From positions 30,973 through 94,972 of the forward strand of contig JAWPGT010000083.1 in NCBI GenBank assembly GCA_034638255.1: a DNA stretch of 64,000 bases, written 5' to 3'. The notes beneath the pieces were generated by a model that had not been told where the DNA came from, searched no databases, and was given only the letters and a program-made list of their open reading frames with translations. This stretch comes from Coprinus comatus. Taxonomy: Eukaryota > Basidiomycota > Agaricomycetes > Agaricales > Agaricaceae. Positions 1-10,812 of the stretch are shown piece after piece. The position numbers and the translations under genes were made by a program. Each line of letters begins with the position of its first letter. The stretch's first letter is position 1.

Positions 1-356
1 ACCTGGAGTTGACTACTTCGATACATTTGCTCCTGTTGCCAAACTTGCTTCAATCCATACTGTTCTTGCTATTGCTGCTGCCAGGAATCTTGAAGTCCAT
101 CAGATTGACATTAAAGGTGCCTTCTTGAACAGAAAGCTGAACAATGATGAACAAGTTTTCATGCGCCAACCACCAGGCTTTGCTGATTCCAACAACCCTC
201 ACAAAGTCTGCCACTTAAAGAAGACTCTTTATGGCTTAAAGCAGTCTGGGAGGCAATGGTATCAACATCTATGTGAGATTCTAGTGGATAACTTGGGGTT
301 TACATGATGTGAAGTTGATCATAGTGTCTTTTTCTGGGTCTCGAGTGATGATCTTG
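1..356 (+). pseudogene. Ty1/copia reverse transcriptase fragment
   Basis: An open frame from base 2 reads through the N-terminal half of a copia-type reverse transcriptase. It contains the block VDYFDTFAPVAKLASI, then QIDIKGAFLN (first catalytic Asp) and the hallmark LYGLKQSGRQWYQ. A TGA at 305-307 breaks the frame, and coding similarity (CEVDHSVFFW) continues to about 350. There it is cut by the terminus of the TIR element that starts at 357. The catalytic YVDD block and everything downstream are missing, and the 5' part lies outside the window. It differs in sequence from the copia element at 22909-39169, so it is a separate lineage. No LTR is visible. It is a dead relic. Confidence 0.9.
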
Positions 357-800
357 CAGGTAGCTGACTAACCAAAAGTGGTAACAAATAGGTACCACTA
401 GTTGTTATAAATGGATACCACTAGTTGTTTCAGATAGGTACATATGTATGTATCTTACTTGGCACATATATCTGTACCACCCTTTGTACATATATATGTA
501 TCCATTATTATTATGATAGGCAATAGGAATGAATTACTGAATTTTGTACACTTTTAGATTAGAGAAATTCGAAAAATTGAAAAAAAAATTAGGTGAAATA
601 TAGTAGATTTGTACAGGAAACTTGTACAAATGTACTACATTTCTCATAATTGTAGTAGATTCCTACAAGTTTCCTGAAGAAATCTACTATATTTCCAATA
701 ATTGTGGTAGATTTGTACAAGTTTTCTGTACAAATTTACTACATTTCTCATAATTGTGGTAGATTTGTACAAGTAACTTGTAGGAATCTACTATATTTCT
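357..800 (+). repeat. Left terminal inverted repeat of the 357-4443 element
   Basis: About 445 bp, near-perfect inverse of 4000-4443. The outer ~230 bp are rich in TACC, ACTAGTTGTT and ATATATGTA motifs. The inner part consists of palindromic GTAGTAGATT/TTGTACAAG units. Confidence 0.88.
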
Positions 801-1250
801 CATGATTGTAGCAGATTCCTACAGGAAACTTGTACAAATGTACTACATTTCTCATAATTGTGGTAGATTCCTACAGGTTACTTGTAGGAATCTACTACAT
901 TTTCAATAATTGTAGTAGATTCCTACAAGTTACTTGTACAAATGTACTACAATTATGAGAAATGTAGTACATTTCTTCAGGAAACTTGTACAAATGTACT
1001 ACAATTATGAGAAATATAGTACATTTGTACAAGTAACTTGTAGGAATCTACTATAATTATAAGAAATGTAGTACATTGGTACAAGTAACTTATACAAATC
1101 TACTAAAATTATTGGAAATATAGTAGATTTTTACTATATTTGCAAAAACTATACTATATTTCTCTAGAAAGTTAGAGTACAAATATACTATAACTCCTAT
1201 AAACATAGTAGATTTTTACAACTATAGTATACTAGATATTACTAAATATA
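590..1250. repeat. Subterminal palindrome array (left)
   Basis: A chain of short palindromic units built from AGTAGATTCCTAC, ACTTGTACAAGT-type and CATTTCTCATAATTG motifs. The orientation of the spacer motif flips near position 950: CTCATAATTG before, CAATTATGAG after. The array therefore forms a larger inverted repeat on its own. Arrays like this often hold transposase-binding sites. That role is inferred here. Confidence 0.75.
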
Positions 1251-1418
1251 TTCATTAGCAATTATCTCATAAATCAGTTATAAAAAAACTCTAACTTATT
1301 ACTTTTTATATCATTTTTTATAGTCAATAAATACACTTATATATATTTGCTATCAATTTCTAGAAGTGATAGTTATATTTGGTGTAAAGTACCTTATTAA
1401 GATATCTAGATTAATTAT

Positions 1419-1945
1419 TGTTATAATCTTGCCTATACCTCCATTTTGGTATAGATGATGCTACAATGGACCTCTTCAAGGTGCTCATAGGAGGAGAACA
1501 TCTACTCTTACTGAGACTACTTTCAGGGGATGACCTCCACAGTACTCAGACTGTAGATCACAGGTGTTCCTTACTAATAAGCCATTCATGCGAGAGTTAG
1601 AGCTGACTCCGAGTTCTAGGGTTATCAAGGTAGAGGCGGAATGATGATAGCAAGTAGAATGGAAGACTTAGAGTATTAAGCTGAAGCTTAATCTCTGTCA
1701 CTGTCCATGTATTTATACAACTATGAGTACAGGTTGTAGGCTGTGCATGATATATGTGAGACAGGAAGGTGAAACTATCTACAGCTAAAACAGTAAGTGA
1801 AATGACAAGTGGAAGTCTGTAGAAAGTACTAGTCCGAGGCTATACAAAACACTAGTCCAAGGCTATGTAAAATGAGTAAGAGAAAGTACACTATTGTCCA
1901 TCATTAGTTCTAATGATTAGTCATGATAAATATGAAACCGTAACA
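1419..1945 (-). repeat. Solo LTR of gypsy family A, CpG-decayed
   Basis: 527 bp, TGTTATAATC to ACCGTAACA. It is the reverse complement of the 530-bp LTR of element A at 9959-10488 and 17550-18079, and is flanked by a perfect 5-bp duplication ATTAT (1414-1418, 1946-1950). Many differences from the young LTR are CG to TG or CA, for example GGGACGACC to GGGATGACC and TCGTTCGTGC to CCATTCATGC. It is a remnant of LTR-LTR recombination. Confidence 0.93.
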
Positions 1946-1950
1946 ATTAT

Positions 1951-2650
1951 TGAGTTGAGTGATTTGAATATGAACTTTAACAAGTTAGAATTGGCATTGG
2001 TAACAGAGTCAGGAATGTTAGTATTTGGTAAGTTAATAATATCATTAAAACAGTTGGAAATAGAATCAGAAAATAGTTCCCTTACAATATTTCTTCAATC
2101 TATTTATTCCATCTCAATTTTGTTAAAGACTAAGTTACTTAATTTACTAATATCAGTATGAAGGCTAACTTTCCTTTTTCAGTAGCAGTACTTAGTATAG
2201 ATGCCCAGTAGGTTAATTCTTATCTCTTTGGATTTGGATCTCCTCACTAGATATGGTGTATTAGTTAAGTTAAAGCTAAAGCCTCATCCCAACATTATTC
2301 ATTTATACTCTAATCTCTGTTCTTAACATTACAGTAGTATACATATATAATATATAAAGTAGAGTAATTTCTATTATTATTTCTTAGTCTTTTAAGTCTT
2401 ACTATATATGTATATAATTGTAACAGTCAATGAAGTCTAATGAAAAAATAAATAAAGTAACTTGAATAAGAAATGAGTAAGATATATATGACACTTTTTT
2501 GAAGTGTGACATCACACTGGGATGTCACAAAAAGCGAAAATAATGTACAAGTCCCACTCAATCAAGAGTTATTTAATTAGTTGTTATATTCATAAAAACA
2601 AACAAATATATATAGAGTTGTTGTAATTATTAATGAAATCAATCAATAAA
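1951..2650. other. AT-rich interior of the TIR element, no gene seen
   Basis: The longest open frame, 82 codons at 1913-2161, starts inside the solo LTR and resembles nothing I know. The rest is AT-rich with stops in all frames. Confidence 0.6.
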
Positions 2651-2654
2651 CACT

Positions 2655-3535
2655 TGTAGAAATAAAATTATGCTCTTAGGGTTAGGGTTAGGACAAAGAA
2701 ATAGCAAAAAATAATAAGTCATAGCCATATTCTACATACAAGTAAAAAAAGAAAGAAAAAAAAAAATTGAAATAAGAAGTCTGCACAAACTTCTTAAAAC
2801 AAGTTAATAAAGAAAAGAAAAAGAAAAAAGAATAACTTATAAAGCTAGTGGTGTGCACTCCACTAACTTCACAAGTTACTTTACAAAAGAGAAAGTAAGT
2901 ATAAAAAGATAACTAAGATACTATAACTAATAATATAAAATAAAAATCTGTCAAAAATGCATCAGAAATGTTCAAAATAAATCAATAACATACCAAATTA
3001 TAATAGCTTGATGTAATAATAGAATAAAATAAAAAACTTATCAAAAGATTGTTAATTTCGTCAAGTTAGATAAGAAAACACTTACAAGAGAAATAAAATA
3101 TCTCCCAGACCTAAGGTCTGATGCCAGAATCTATCAAAACCTTCATAAAAGAGGCCAAGTAGGTACCACACAAGTGCATAATGTCTATTGGGGCCCTCAA
3201 TAGCATTAATAAACTTGACACAGGGCATCCTCCTACTTGAGATTGAGCATAAAGAGAAAGAGGGGACAGAGTAAGGGCAAAGTAAAGGGAAAGAATGAGA
3301 ACTGATTTTTTGCTGTCTGAAACCCAAGGCTTTTATATCCCAGAAACATGCCAGCAAATAAGTCAGAAGTCCGGAGCTAGTGCTGTCACTAGACTCTGAA
3401 TTTAGTTAATGACACACAATTGGTGCCATAGTTACCATTGTGTGCTGGCAGTATTGTGTCATGGTATGTGTCATAGGTTAACAATAAAAATGTTGTCACA
3501 CACTCATTCCTGGGCCGTTTGGGCCATGTAAGGGC
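2655..3535. repeat. Repeat family R, copy 1 (TTAGGG, hairpin, GGGGCCCT)
   Basis: Starts with two TTAGGG units plus one imperfect unit (2676-2693). Then come a TAGCAAAAAATAATA block, a hairpin (AAGAAGT...ACTTCTT near 2775-2800) and a segment with GGGGCCCTCAATAG...CAGGGCATCC (about 3190-3240). The same order of landmarks recurs at 7080-8300 and 61500-62730. On the minus strand 3082-3357 is open, with a stretch RRMPCVKFINAIEGP that resembles the translated copy 3, so the family may once have coded for a small protein. Function unknown. Confidence 0.6.
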
Positions 3536-3541
3536 TTGTTC

Positions 3542-3867
3542 GGTAGCGCTCGGAAATGCCGTTCCAGCGCTGTATTGAGCGTCCCGAGGCGATGATTACT
3601 CATGGTGTTATGCAACATATACTCTAGACCTCATAAAAATAGAATATCTCATGCTATAATGGTCTGAATTTAACCTTCTATTCACGTGCAAAACAGCATT
3701 CAGGAGTACTCCATGATGGTGTAAAGGGAATATGGCTTTAGCAATCAATTGTGGTGAAATAAGTCAAATTACAGATGATGTAAAGGATGATTAGTCAATA
3801 TCTCAGCTAATACTGCACCATACTAGATGCCTTTTGTGCACCTGGAACGGCATTTCTGAGCACTTCC
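3542..3867. mobile_element. MITE-like element, about 326 bp
   Basis: Ends are imperfect inverted repeats of about 28 bp sharing GAAATGCCGTTCCAG (left about 3552-3566; right, inverted, about 3843-3857). No coding capacity. It is nested in the long-TIR element. I could not identify a confident target duplication, so the superfamily (hAT or Harbinger type) is open. Confidence 0.65.
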
Positions 3868-3959
3868 ATTTGAAGGTAGTGTGACAGGATTTGGCCAAGT
3901 TTTCATTGTGCTATAGTACATTCTGTATTTTGCATATATCATATTATTAGACTATTGGA

Positions 3960-4443
3960 AATTGCTAATTTGAGTACAAATGTACTATAGTTCTGGTAAC
4001 TTTAGCAGATTCCTACAAGTTACTTGTACAAATCTACCACAATTATGAGAAATGTAGTAAATTTGTACAGAAAACTTGTACAAATCTACCACAATTATTG
4101 GAAATATAGTAGATTTCTTCAGGAAACTTGTAGGAATCTACTACAATTATGAGAAATGTAGTACATTTGTACAAGTTTCCTGTACAAATCTACTATATTT
4201 CACCTAATTTTTTTTTTTCAATTTTTCGAATTTCTCTAATCTAAAAGTGTACAAAATTCAGATTAATTCATTCCTATTGCCTATCATAATAATAATGGAT
4301 ACATATATATGTACAAAGGGTGGTACAGATATATGTGCCAAGTAAGATACATACATATGTACCTATCTGAAACAACTAGTGGTATCCATTTATAACAACT
4401 AGTGGTACCTATTTGTTACCACTTTTGGTTAGTCAGCTACCTG
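3960..4443 (-). repeat. Right terminal inverted repeat and palindrome array
   Basis: Inverse of 357-800. Runs from the AGTAGATTCCTAC/TTGTACAAG palindromes (3990-4200) through the T-run ATTTTTTTTTTC to the outer CTAGTTG/TACC block, ending GTCAGCTACCTG at 4432-4443. Confidence 0.88.
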
Positions 4444-4529
4444 AAGCTTCAAGGCCTACGTAAGTCCACCTATTATTCAATAAATGTATAGTACGATTAA
4501 CAATATCTTAAACTACAGCATCCTCGATA

Positions 4530-5889
4530 AAGTCTCAGCTCCTGAAGCATTCTACTAGCCTGGAGGAAGCACTTGAAATCCTTGAAGCATTGGAACAGTG
4601 CTTCACAAAAGACATCATTGATTCATGGAAGAAGATGGAGAGCAACCCCCCTAAGGATTCAAAAGGTAATCCTCTCAGCATTTACCAGGCAATGCTTGTT
4701 GATGGTATGACAAAGTTGCTATCAAATTATGACATCATCTGATCTCCTATCATAGTGCCATCACAAAGTCTCAATCAACACAATTACTCAAGAGTAACGC
4801 TGCCGGAACCCAGCTGAACTCAAGTCCTGACTTTGTCCAGCTAATTGAACAAGCTTTGAAACTTGAAATTGATCAGTGAGTACAATTTTATTTATTCCAA
4901 CATTTGAATATCTATTCTAATGAAATTATACCTCAGACATAGGTTAAAATGCAAGTTATCATCAGAAGGAAATACATTATCATCCAAACCATTAGATCTT
5001 GAATGCACAGCCTTCCGAACAGCATTTCTACAATGGTTACATGAATTCCGGGCTCTTTGTCCTGAGATTGACTTGGAATTGAATGGAAACATACCACCTG
5101 AACAACAAATCATACCCTTCCCCTCCTGTGACCACCTCTACCAGAAGATTGACCCCAAAACATCACCTCAACTTCAAGCACTGATCAATATTGAATCACA
5201 TCTTCAATTGGGTCAAGTGTATGATGCCATCGAGGAATTGCGTATAACCATACATATGTCAAACATGCAGTTCATCAGAAAAAAAGAACACATCCGAGGC
5301 ATCCATTCCAATACGCATGTGAATTCCATCTTGATTAAGCTCGAGGCCAAGAAGAATATTCATGCCCAGCAATATCGGTTTGCATATCAAGCATTATGCA
5401 ATCTTGGCAAAATTTCTTCTACATCTGAACTCAAACCTTTACTGCAAACAGAGCTCTGGGGTAAGAATATGACAGGATTGGCACAAATTGGAGATTCGAA
5501 GAAGAAGGAGCCTTGGTTCTGGGTTGTTGGGAAACCACAGGGGATGTCAAATGATGCTTGGGTTTTGGAATGTGAGTTTTTTTTTATCATATTGGTGTCT
5601 TATGGAAGCTGATTGTTATTCATTTGCAGTGGATCGAGTTCGGTGGTTTAGGACAAGAGCTAGCGTAGATCGTCTCCAAGAAGAGGTGGAGATATTAACT
5701 GAAGAATTCCGAAGAACTGAAAGATCACATATGAAGTGGGCTTCATTGTGGAAGGAAATTGCTAATTCCCATCATTGTAGATACAGTTGTCAGTCATGGA
5801 CTGCGGTGTTATGCCTACAAGCAAGTATTTGTGTATGAACGACTTGCTGAAAAGGTCCAAGACAGTTGGAAATCCGTCAGGCCTCTGTA
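4530..5889 (+). pseudogene. KDZ transposase (CxC2-like), C-terminal remnant
   Basis: Spliced 3' part of a KDZ-superfamily (Kyakuja-Dileera-Zisupton) transposase. Exon pieces read SLEEALEILEALEQCF (about 4558), then LQLGQVYDAIEELRITIH, YRFAYQALCNLG, WFWVVGKPQG and VDRLQEEVEILTEEFRRTE. This order of a helical repeat, a Trp-rich strand and a Glu/Arg-rich helix is what I know from the C-termini of fungal KDZ proteins. Two GT-AG introns are clear: 4876-4936 (61 bp) and 5572-5629 (58 bp). Breaks: a frame change near 4740, where one frame hits TGA and another continues, and another near 5775 before YAYKQVFVYERLAEKV. The frame ends at TAA 5887-5889. The catalytic core and N-terminal cysteine clusters are absent. 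The TIR element abuts it on the left. It differs from the CxC5-type gene at 55354-58334. Confidence 0.8.
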
Positions 5890-6380
5890 ATTTCTTTTTT
5901 TTTTTTTTTTTTGTTTTTTGATAACTTGTTAAATTAATCTAATTCATTGAATTAATCCAACTCTTCTGATTAATCCAACCAACTGACCCATTCACTCATT
6001 AATTTGACCAACCTAATTATTTAGAATTACATTTAATACTATTATTTGGTTCATCCAATTAATCAGATGAATCTTAGAATCGGACATGGTGAAATCACCT
6101 GCAAATCCAATCGGTGTGTCTGGCATTTTTACCTGTGTCCAATTTTAATCCTACTTCAGTCCCTGCCCCTCATGCCATTCAGCATTCACAGCATCTACCA
6201 TGGCAACCTCTGTTCTGAAGACTGGGCTTCCTTTTTGTAGTAGTAGTATATAATGTAGTGCCTTGGCGAGTAAATCCCTAACTCTTTCTCTTTGGATTTC
6301 CTCGTCAGGTATGTTGTACTGTCTATGTTTGTATTTCTGACCTAATAAACTTTGGATTTCCTCATCAGATGTCATGCCGC
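5890..6380. other. Poly-T tract and degenerate AT-rich DNA
   Basis: A 17-base T run (5895-5911) directly follows the KDZ stop codon. After it come several TTAATCCAAC-like and TTAATTTGACC-like imperfect repeats (5940-6060). No gene seen. Confidence 0.6.
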
Positions 6381-6384
6381 TGTT

Positions 6385-7020
6385 GCCAACCTTGAGTCAC
6401 CCTTACAGTACCCATATGTGGGGTCAGGGTTTTTCATCATGTTGAGGGATGGCACTGAAACCTGAGAGGGCAAAAGTTTCTATTTTTATCCTTCTAATGT
6501 TTTAGCCTTTCGTTCAAGACCTTGTGCTCTATTTTGTTTCTGCTGTTTTTCTGTTTGATATCTGATCATGTACTTAATGGTCAATTTTCACTTTTTTTTA
6601 CTTTCCCTCAGTCATTACCATTATGTCTAATGTCTAAGGTGAGCATTCTTAGTGGCTATTATACCTTTCTTTATCTAACATGATGACTTGTTATATTTAG
6701 ATATATCTGAAAACATATGAACTTTGAATACATGTCAGATAAGAAAGCATAAAGGCCATAATAGAAAGCTCCTCAGATGTTAGACACAATGGTAACAACT
6801 GAGGAAAGTGAAAGGTGAAAATTTGGCCTTTATGTACATGATCAGAAATCAAACAAATGGAATGAAAACCACAAATTCAAGCATGAGGCAAAAACAAAGG
6901 CTAAACATTTGATGACCAAAATAGAAACTTCAACTGCCCATCCTGGTTTCAGTGCTATCCCTCAACACTAATGAAAACTCATGGATTGACCTAACCTGCA
7001 AACCTGCAGGTTGATGGTTT
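6385..7020. repeat. Imperfect foldback (long inverted repeat)
   Basis: The arm at about 6420-6665 is the inverted counterpart of about 6690-6990. Matching blocks include GTTGAGGGATGGCACTGAAACC against the inverse of GGTTTCAGTGCTATCCCTCAAC, GATATCTGATCATGTAC against the inverse of GTACATGATCAGAAATC, and TTACCATTATGTCTAA against the inverse of TTAGACACAATGGTAA. Divergence of the arms is moderate. It would transcribe into a long hairpin. No coding content. Confidence 0.8.
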
Positions 7021-7079
7021 GACCCCAACCTACTGACAATCCTGGTCTCTGAATACCAACAATATACAATTCACACCAA

Positions 7080-8300
7080 CTATTAAGGTTATGGGCAAAT
7101 TTCCATAAAAAGCAATAGATTTATACATATTAAGCATTAAAGCAATATAAAGAAGAAGAAAAAAACTTTGAATAAGAAGTTGTGCTTCTTCTTATCCAAA
7201 GTCAAAAAAAAAAAAAGAAAAAAAAAGTTTTTAAATCTAGTGTCTGCACAAACACTAGATCCAAAAACAATAAGAAATGTATGTAAAAAAAAAAAACTAC
7301 AAGTTAGGAATACTCTACATAGGTCAAAAAATCTGGAATAACATACTCAAACTTGTTAGCAGATTGGATTTTGAGTATTGAAAACATACCAAGATAGAAA
7401 TCAAGTAAGCCAGGCATTGAAATGCAAAATCCAAATGGTCACGAACTTAGAAAGTAATCAACAAGTTAAATGAACAAAGTTTCAAGAAATCATACCTTGC
7501 TAGTATGAATATTTGAGAATGGGAGTGCTGAATTGCAACAAGATAGGGATGATGAAAGTGAAATTGTAATGGTGTATGGATAAACCTGGAAAGAGATAAT
7601 CAATGGGTTGAATGAAGTAAGTTCAAAACAATCAATTCATACCTTGTTAGGTGGAATGATTCCAAATGAATGGGAGGTGATGTCCATTTGGAGAGAGTAT
7701 GTGAGCAGTTGGATGAGCTTGTATATGGTGTGAACTTCGAAGCATACAAAATTATTTAAATGGATTAGCTATGACTCATTTTAGAATTCAAGAACTTACT
7801 GGAAAGAAATGGAGGGGTGAACCGTGAATCTGGTGATACCAGAAGGTGAAACCATGAATTACCTAGAAGAGTCACATTAACGGTAACCTCATGCAGGTAG
7901 CAAAAGTGGAACTTACGAGTTTGAACTTTGAAATCTCTGGATTGGGAATTGCAAATGGGAAAACATGGTGCTGAGCCATGTACTGGTAGGTGGCAAGCTC
8001 TACCTCTCACAATGGTACTAACCAAAGTACAGACACCAGCCCTATGTTTCTGAAATAAGCAGCAAGTCCATACATAAGGTTGAAAGTCCACACAATACCT
8101 CTGCTAAAGCAAGAGGGAACCAATCCACGCGTTCACCAGGTACCGCATGTGTAAAAGAGTCTAGCTGGTGCCCTGGCCACTGACACTGGCCTTATCTCAA
8201 AACACAACAAAGGGCCTCCTCCTGGATGGTTGGGGGAAAGATTGGGGGTGTGAGTTGTCCGTTTGAGCCAAAATATATGCCCACGTTACAAATGCAACCA
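7080..8300. repeat. Repeat family R, copy 2
   Basis: Landmarks run in the same order as at 2655 and 61500: TTAAGGTTATGGG (7083-7095, a decayed TTAGGG pair), AAAAAGCAATAGATTTATAC, hairpin AATAAGAAG...CTTCTTCTTATCC (about 7170-7200), two ATACCTTGYTAG blocks (7492, 7643), and a GGTGCCCTGG...AAAGGGCCTCCTCC segment (8165-8225). The minus-strand frame 7765-8091 is open for 108 codons but matches nothing I recognise. Confidence 0.55.
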
Positions 8301-8567
8301 AATATGGCATCCCTGTTCAGGGAAGAATGGCGGGCATTCAGACTTATATTTCAATGTTAGATATCTTGATTCTGACATGAGCTCTGACCACATGTGCTTG
8401 TAATATGAGTAAAGAAGGGACTAATAATATTCATGAGATATCTACTTAACTACTACAACATGAACTATAATGAAAACTCATTTGGTCACTAAGTTTGAAG
8501 AAGTAGACGGAATTACATGAGTTGAGGTGATGACCTCGTGGATAGTATTTGGAAGGGGAACAAGAAC

Positions 8568-8850
8568 ATGAGAGAGAGAGAGAGCATGAGAAAGCAAGAA
8601 CAAATGAGAGAGCGAGAGTGTGTGCATGAGAGATGATGAGAGAGAGTGAGAGAGCGAGTGTGTGCATGAGAGAGCGAGTGTGAGAAAGCGAGAGTGTGTG
8701 CATGGGAGATGGCGAGAGAGAGACCAAGAGTGAGAGCATGAGAGTAAGAGCATGGGATTGAGAGTGCGAGATTGAGAGTGCGAGATTGAGAGTGCGAGAT
8801 TGAGAGTGCGAGATTGAGAGTGCGAGATTGAGTGACAGGTTGAGTGTGTA
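8568..8850. repeat. GA-rich minisatellite
   Basis: GAGA-rich DNA (8568-8760) passes into a clean 14-bp tandem unit GAGAGTGCGAGATT, about five copies (8758-8832). The Ser/His/Leu-rich minus-strand open frames here are translations of the repeat, not genes. Confidence 0.9.
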
Positions 8851-9165
8851 AATATGTAACTGAGCAGCGGTGGATCGATCACCCAGTGACGATGACCTGC
8901 AAACCCATGAACAAGACACGATCTTAGCTAGAACAAGGACATATGCCGTAGGTCACCACACTGAACACGCAAAACCATCCAAGCGAATGGAGGTCACAAC
9001 ACCACAACCCACAATCCCTTTGCAAACGAGTCACTCGACACCAGTGGTGTTTGTACCAGAATGAATGACCAGTGGAATAAGATGGAATATAAGAGGAAGT
9101 CATCCATTCGCTTCGCCATCATCTTCACCCAGGACAAGGACAGCATTACTCCTTAAGCCGAAAGA

Positions 9166-9384
9166 TTGGGCAGGGTGATCACACCAGACTTGCTGGAACA
9201 AAATACCAGAAATGCCATCCTAGCCGCACTGGTATCAACCCTAGAGGCTGTGAACCCCACAGCAGATCTCATCCTTGAGAACAGCCCAATAAACATCATA
9301 AGCCAAGTAACAACACAGTGGAACACGAACAAGGACAATGACTGGACCTACCAACTGTTTGCACCACCAAGTTCCTGTAATTGA
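9166..9384 (+). pseudogene. RNase H-like domain relic (retroelement)
   Basis: The 72-codon open stretch contains NTRNAILAALVSTLEAV, ILENSPINIISQVTTQ and WNTNKDNDW. This pattern of helix, Asp/Asn strand and Trp tail resembles the RNase H domain of basidiomycete non-LTR reverse transcriptases. The expected catalytic Asp in the ILENS strand appears replaced, and no reverse transcriptase is left. It is cut on the right by the B-family LTR at 9486. The identification is by shape only. Confidence 0.35.
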
Positions 9385-9485
9385 TAGTATAACAAATGCG
9401 GATGCAATTTGTTACATGTTGAACAGAAAGAGAAGCGTCAGTTGCTGGAAGAAATAAGTGATATGGATAGCGCTCACCAGTGATG

Positions 9486-9958
9486 TGTTACGAGTCCACC
9501 CAAACCACCGGCTCGTACCACCACCACCGAGGAAGACTTGTTCGCCATCTTCCCCGAACTCATTCCCAATGACGACACCATGGACGACTCCACCTGACAT
9601 ACCATTCCCCAGTGACATCACCATGACATCACTATGACCTAACATCAAACTAAGTATGAGACTCCACTTATGCTTAGAAGTCTGCATTTCCCCAGCTCCA
9701 GCATTAGTTATCTGTTTCGTCATTTTACTCCTGTTGACTAATCTTTCATTGTATATGGAGTAAATAGTCCCTGACCCCAATGTCTCACCTACTCCTGTTG
9801 ACAGTTCTAGCATTGTGTATGGAGTAGATTATAAAGCGATGACGAGTATTTAGGATATACATAGTTAGTAGCTATTATTAGGTACATACCTAGAATAGTA
9901 TAAATACTTGCTGTATTAGATGATTAAAGCCTTAAGCTTTAATCTCTTCTGTTGTATC
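9486..9958 (-). repeat. Solo LTR family B, first part (split by element A)
   Basis: Begins TGTTACGAGTCCACCC. It continues at 18085-18236 after the gypsy A insertion (473 + 152 = 625 bp). Same family as 18860-19484 and as the LTRs of element B (29547-30182, 37179-37814). The flanks TGATG and CAAAC do not match, so no target duplication is left. Confidence 0.93.
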
Positions 9959-10488
9959 TGTTACGGTTTCATATTTATCACAACTAATCATTAGAACTAA
10001 TGATGGACGATAGTGTACTTTCTCTTACTCGTTTCACATAGCCTTGGACTACTGTTTCATATAGCCTCGGACTAGTACTTTCTACGGACTTCCACTTGTC
10101 GTTTCACTCACTGTTTCAGCTGTAGATAGTTTCACTCTCCTGTCTTACATGTATCAAGCATAGCCTACAACCTGTACTCGTAGTTGTATAAATACATGGA
10201 CAGCGACAGAGATTAAGCTTCAGCTTAATACTCGTTGCCTCTCTTGTTCTCCCTGCTATCTCACTCTCTGTCCTCTGCCTGATAACCCCAGAACTCGGAG
10301 TCAGCTCTAACTCTTGCACGAACGACTTATTAGTAAGGAACACCTGTGATCTACAGTCTGAGTACTGTGGAGGTCGTCCCCTGAAAGTAGTCTCAGTAAG
10401 AGTAGACGTTCTCCTCCTACGAGCACCTTGAAGAGGTCCATCGTAGCATCGTCTATACCGAAACGGAGGTATAGGCAAGATCATAACA
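9959..10488 (+). repeat. 5' LTR of element A
   Basis: 530 bp, TGTTACGGTT to GATCATAACA. TATAAATA box at 10187-10194. The start of R is inferred at about 10222, where AGCTTAATAC begins. Confidence 0.96.
10187..10194 (+). promoter_or_regulatory. TATA box of LTR A
   Basis: TATAAATA, 35 bp upstream of the block AGCTTAATAC (10222-10231) that is complementary to the primer-binding site. The same spacing is found in element B. Confidence 0.75.
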
Positions 10489-10490
10489 TT

Positions 10491-10500
10491 GTATTAAGCT
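10491..10500 (+). promoter_or_regulatory. Self-priming-type primer-binding site of element A
   Basis: GTATTAAGCT, two bases inside the 5' LTR, is the exact complement of AGCTTAATAC at 10222-10231 in the LTR. In Tf1/sushi-type elements the mRNA 5' end folds back on such a site and primes minus-strand synthesis. That mechanism is inferred here. Confidence 0.7.
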
Positions 10501-10812
10501 ACAACTCGACGAATCCCTAAACCGGATATCTGTCATCGTCTTCCTCCGCGAACCTCTAACCCAGGTCTCTGCACTCGTCACCCTCCCCAACCCAACTCCG
10601 TGCAAACTCCTAATCAGAGTCTCTGCAACCCCTTGCTTTTATCCCTTTGACAACCGCCTAACCCGCAACCGTCATTATTTGGGAAATTAGCACCAACCCT
10701 CACGCATAGGATCAAGATCCGGGCTGATAACATACCTCGCCGTCGAGCAGGACTACCTTAAGCAAGTAGTGGCTGAGAACATACCCTCTTAAAGAAGAAG
10801 GGCTGCCTTTAG
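10501..10812. other. Leader of element A, no gene seen
   Basis: Untranslated region between the primer-binding site and the gag-like frames. No long open frame. Confidence 0.6.

Larger units (their letters stand above)
357..4443. mobile_element. Long-TIR DNA element, non-autonomous KDZ-element relative
   Basis: Both ends carry CAGGTAGCTGAC in inverted orientation (357-368 and 4432-4443). The inverted identity extends about 445 bp inward with only small indels. No transposase is encoded. The interior holds palindrome arrays, a solo LTR, a TTAGGG-containing repeat and a MITE. The outer ~170 bp match the start of the KDZ-transposase element at 53996, including CCAAAAGTGGTAACAAATAG and the duplicated TACCACTAGTTGTT motif. 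I infer it is a deletion or MITE-like derivative mobilised by that family. No target-site duplication is visible: left flank TGATCTTG, right flank AAGCTTCA. The flanks belong to different older elements (copia and KDZ), so a rearrangement accompanied or followed insertion. Confidence 0.85.

Noticed and set aside
2676..2693. TTAGGG run as a chromosome end
   Set aside because: Only two to three units, internal, and part of a repeat family with other copies.
8446..8919. Overlapping minus-strand frames rich in Ser, His and Leu
   Set aside because: They are translations of the GA/14-bp minisatellite.
10116..10484. 122-codon minus-strand frame in LTR A, identical at 17707-18075
   Set aside because: LTR sequence read on the wrong strand. 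Length follows from LTR composition.
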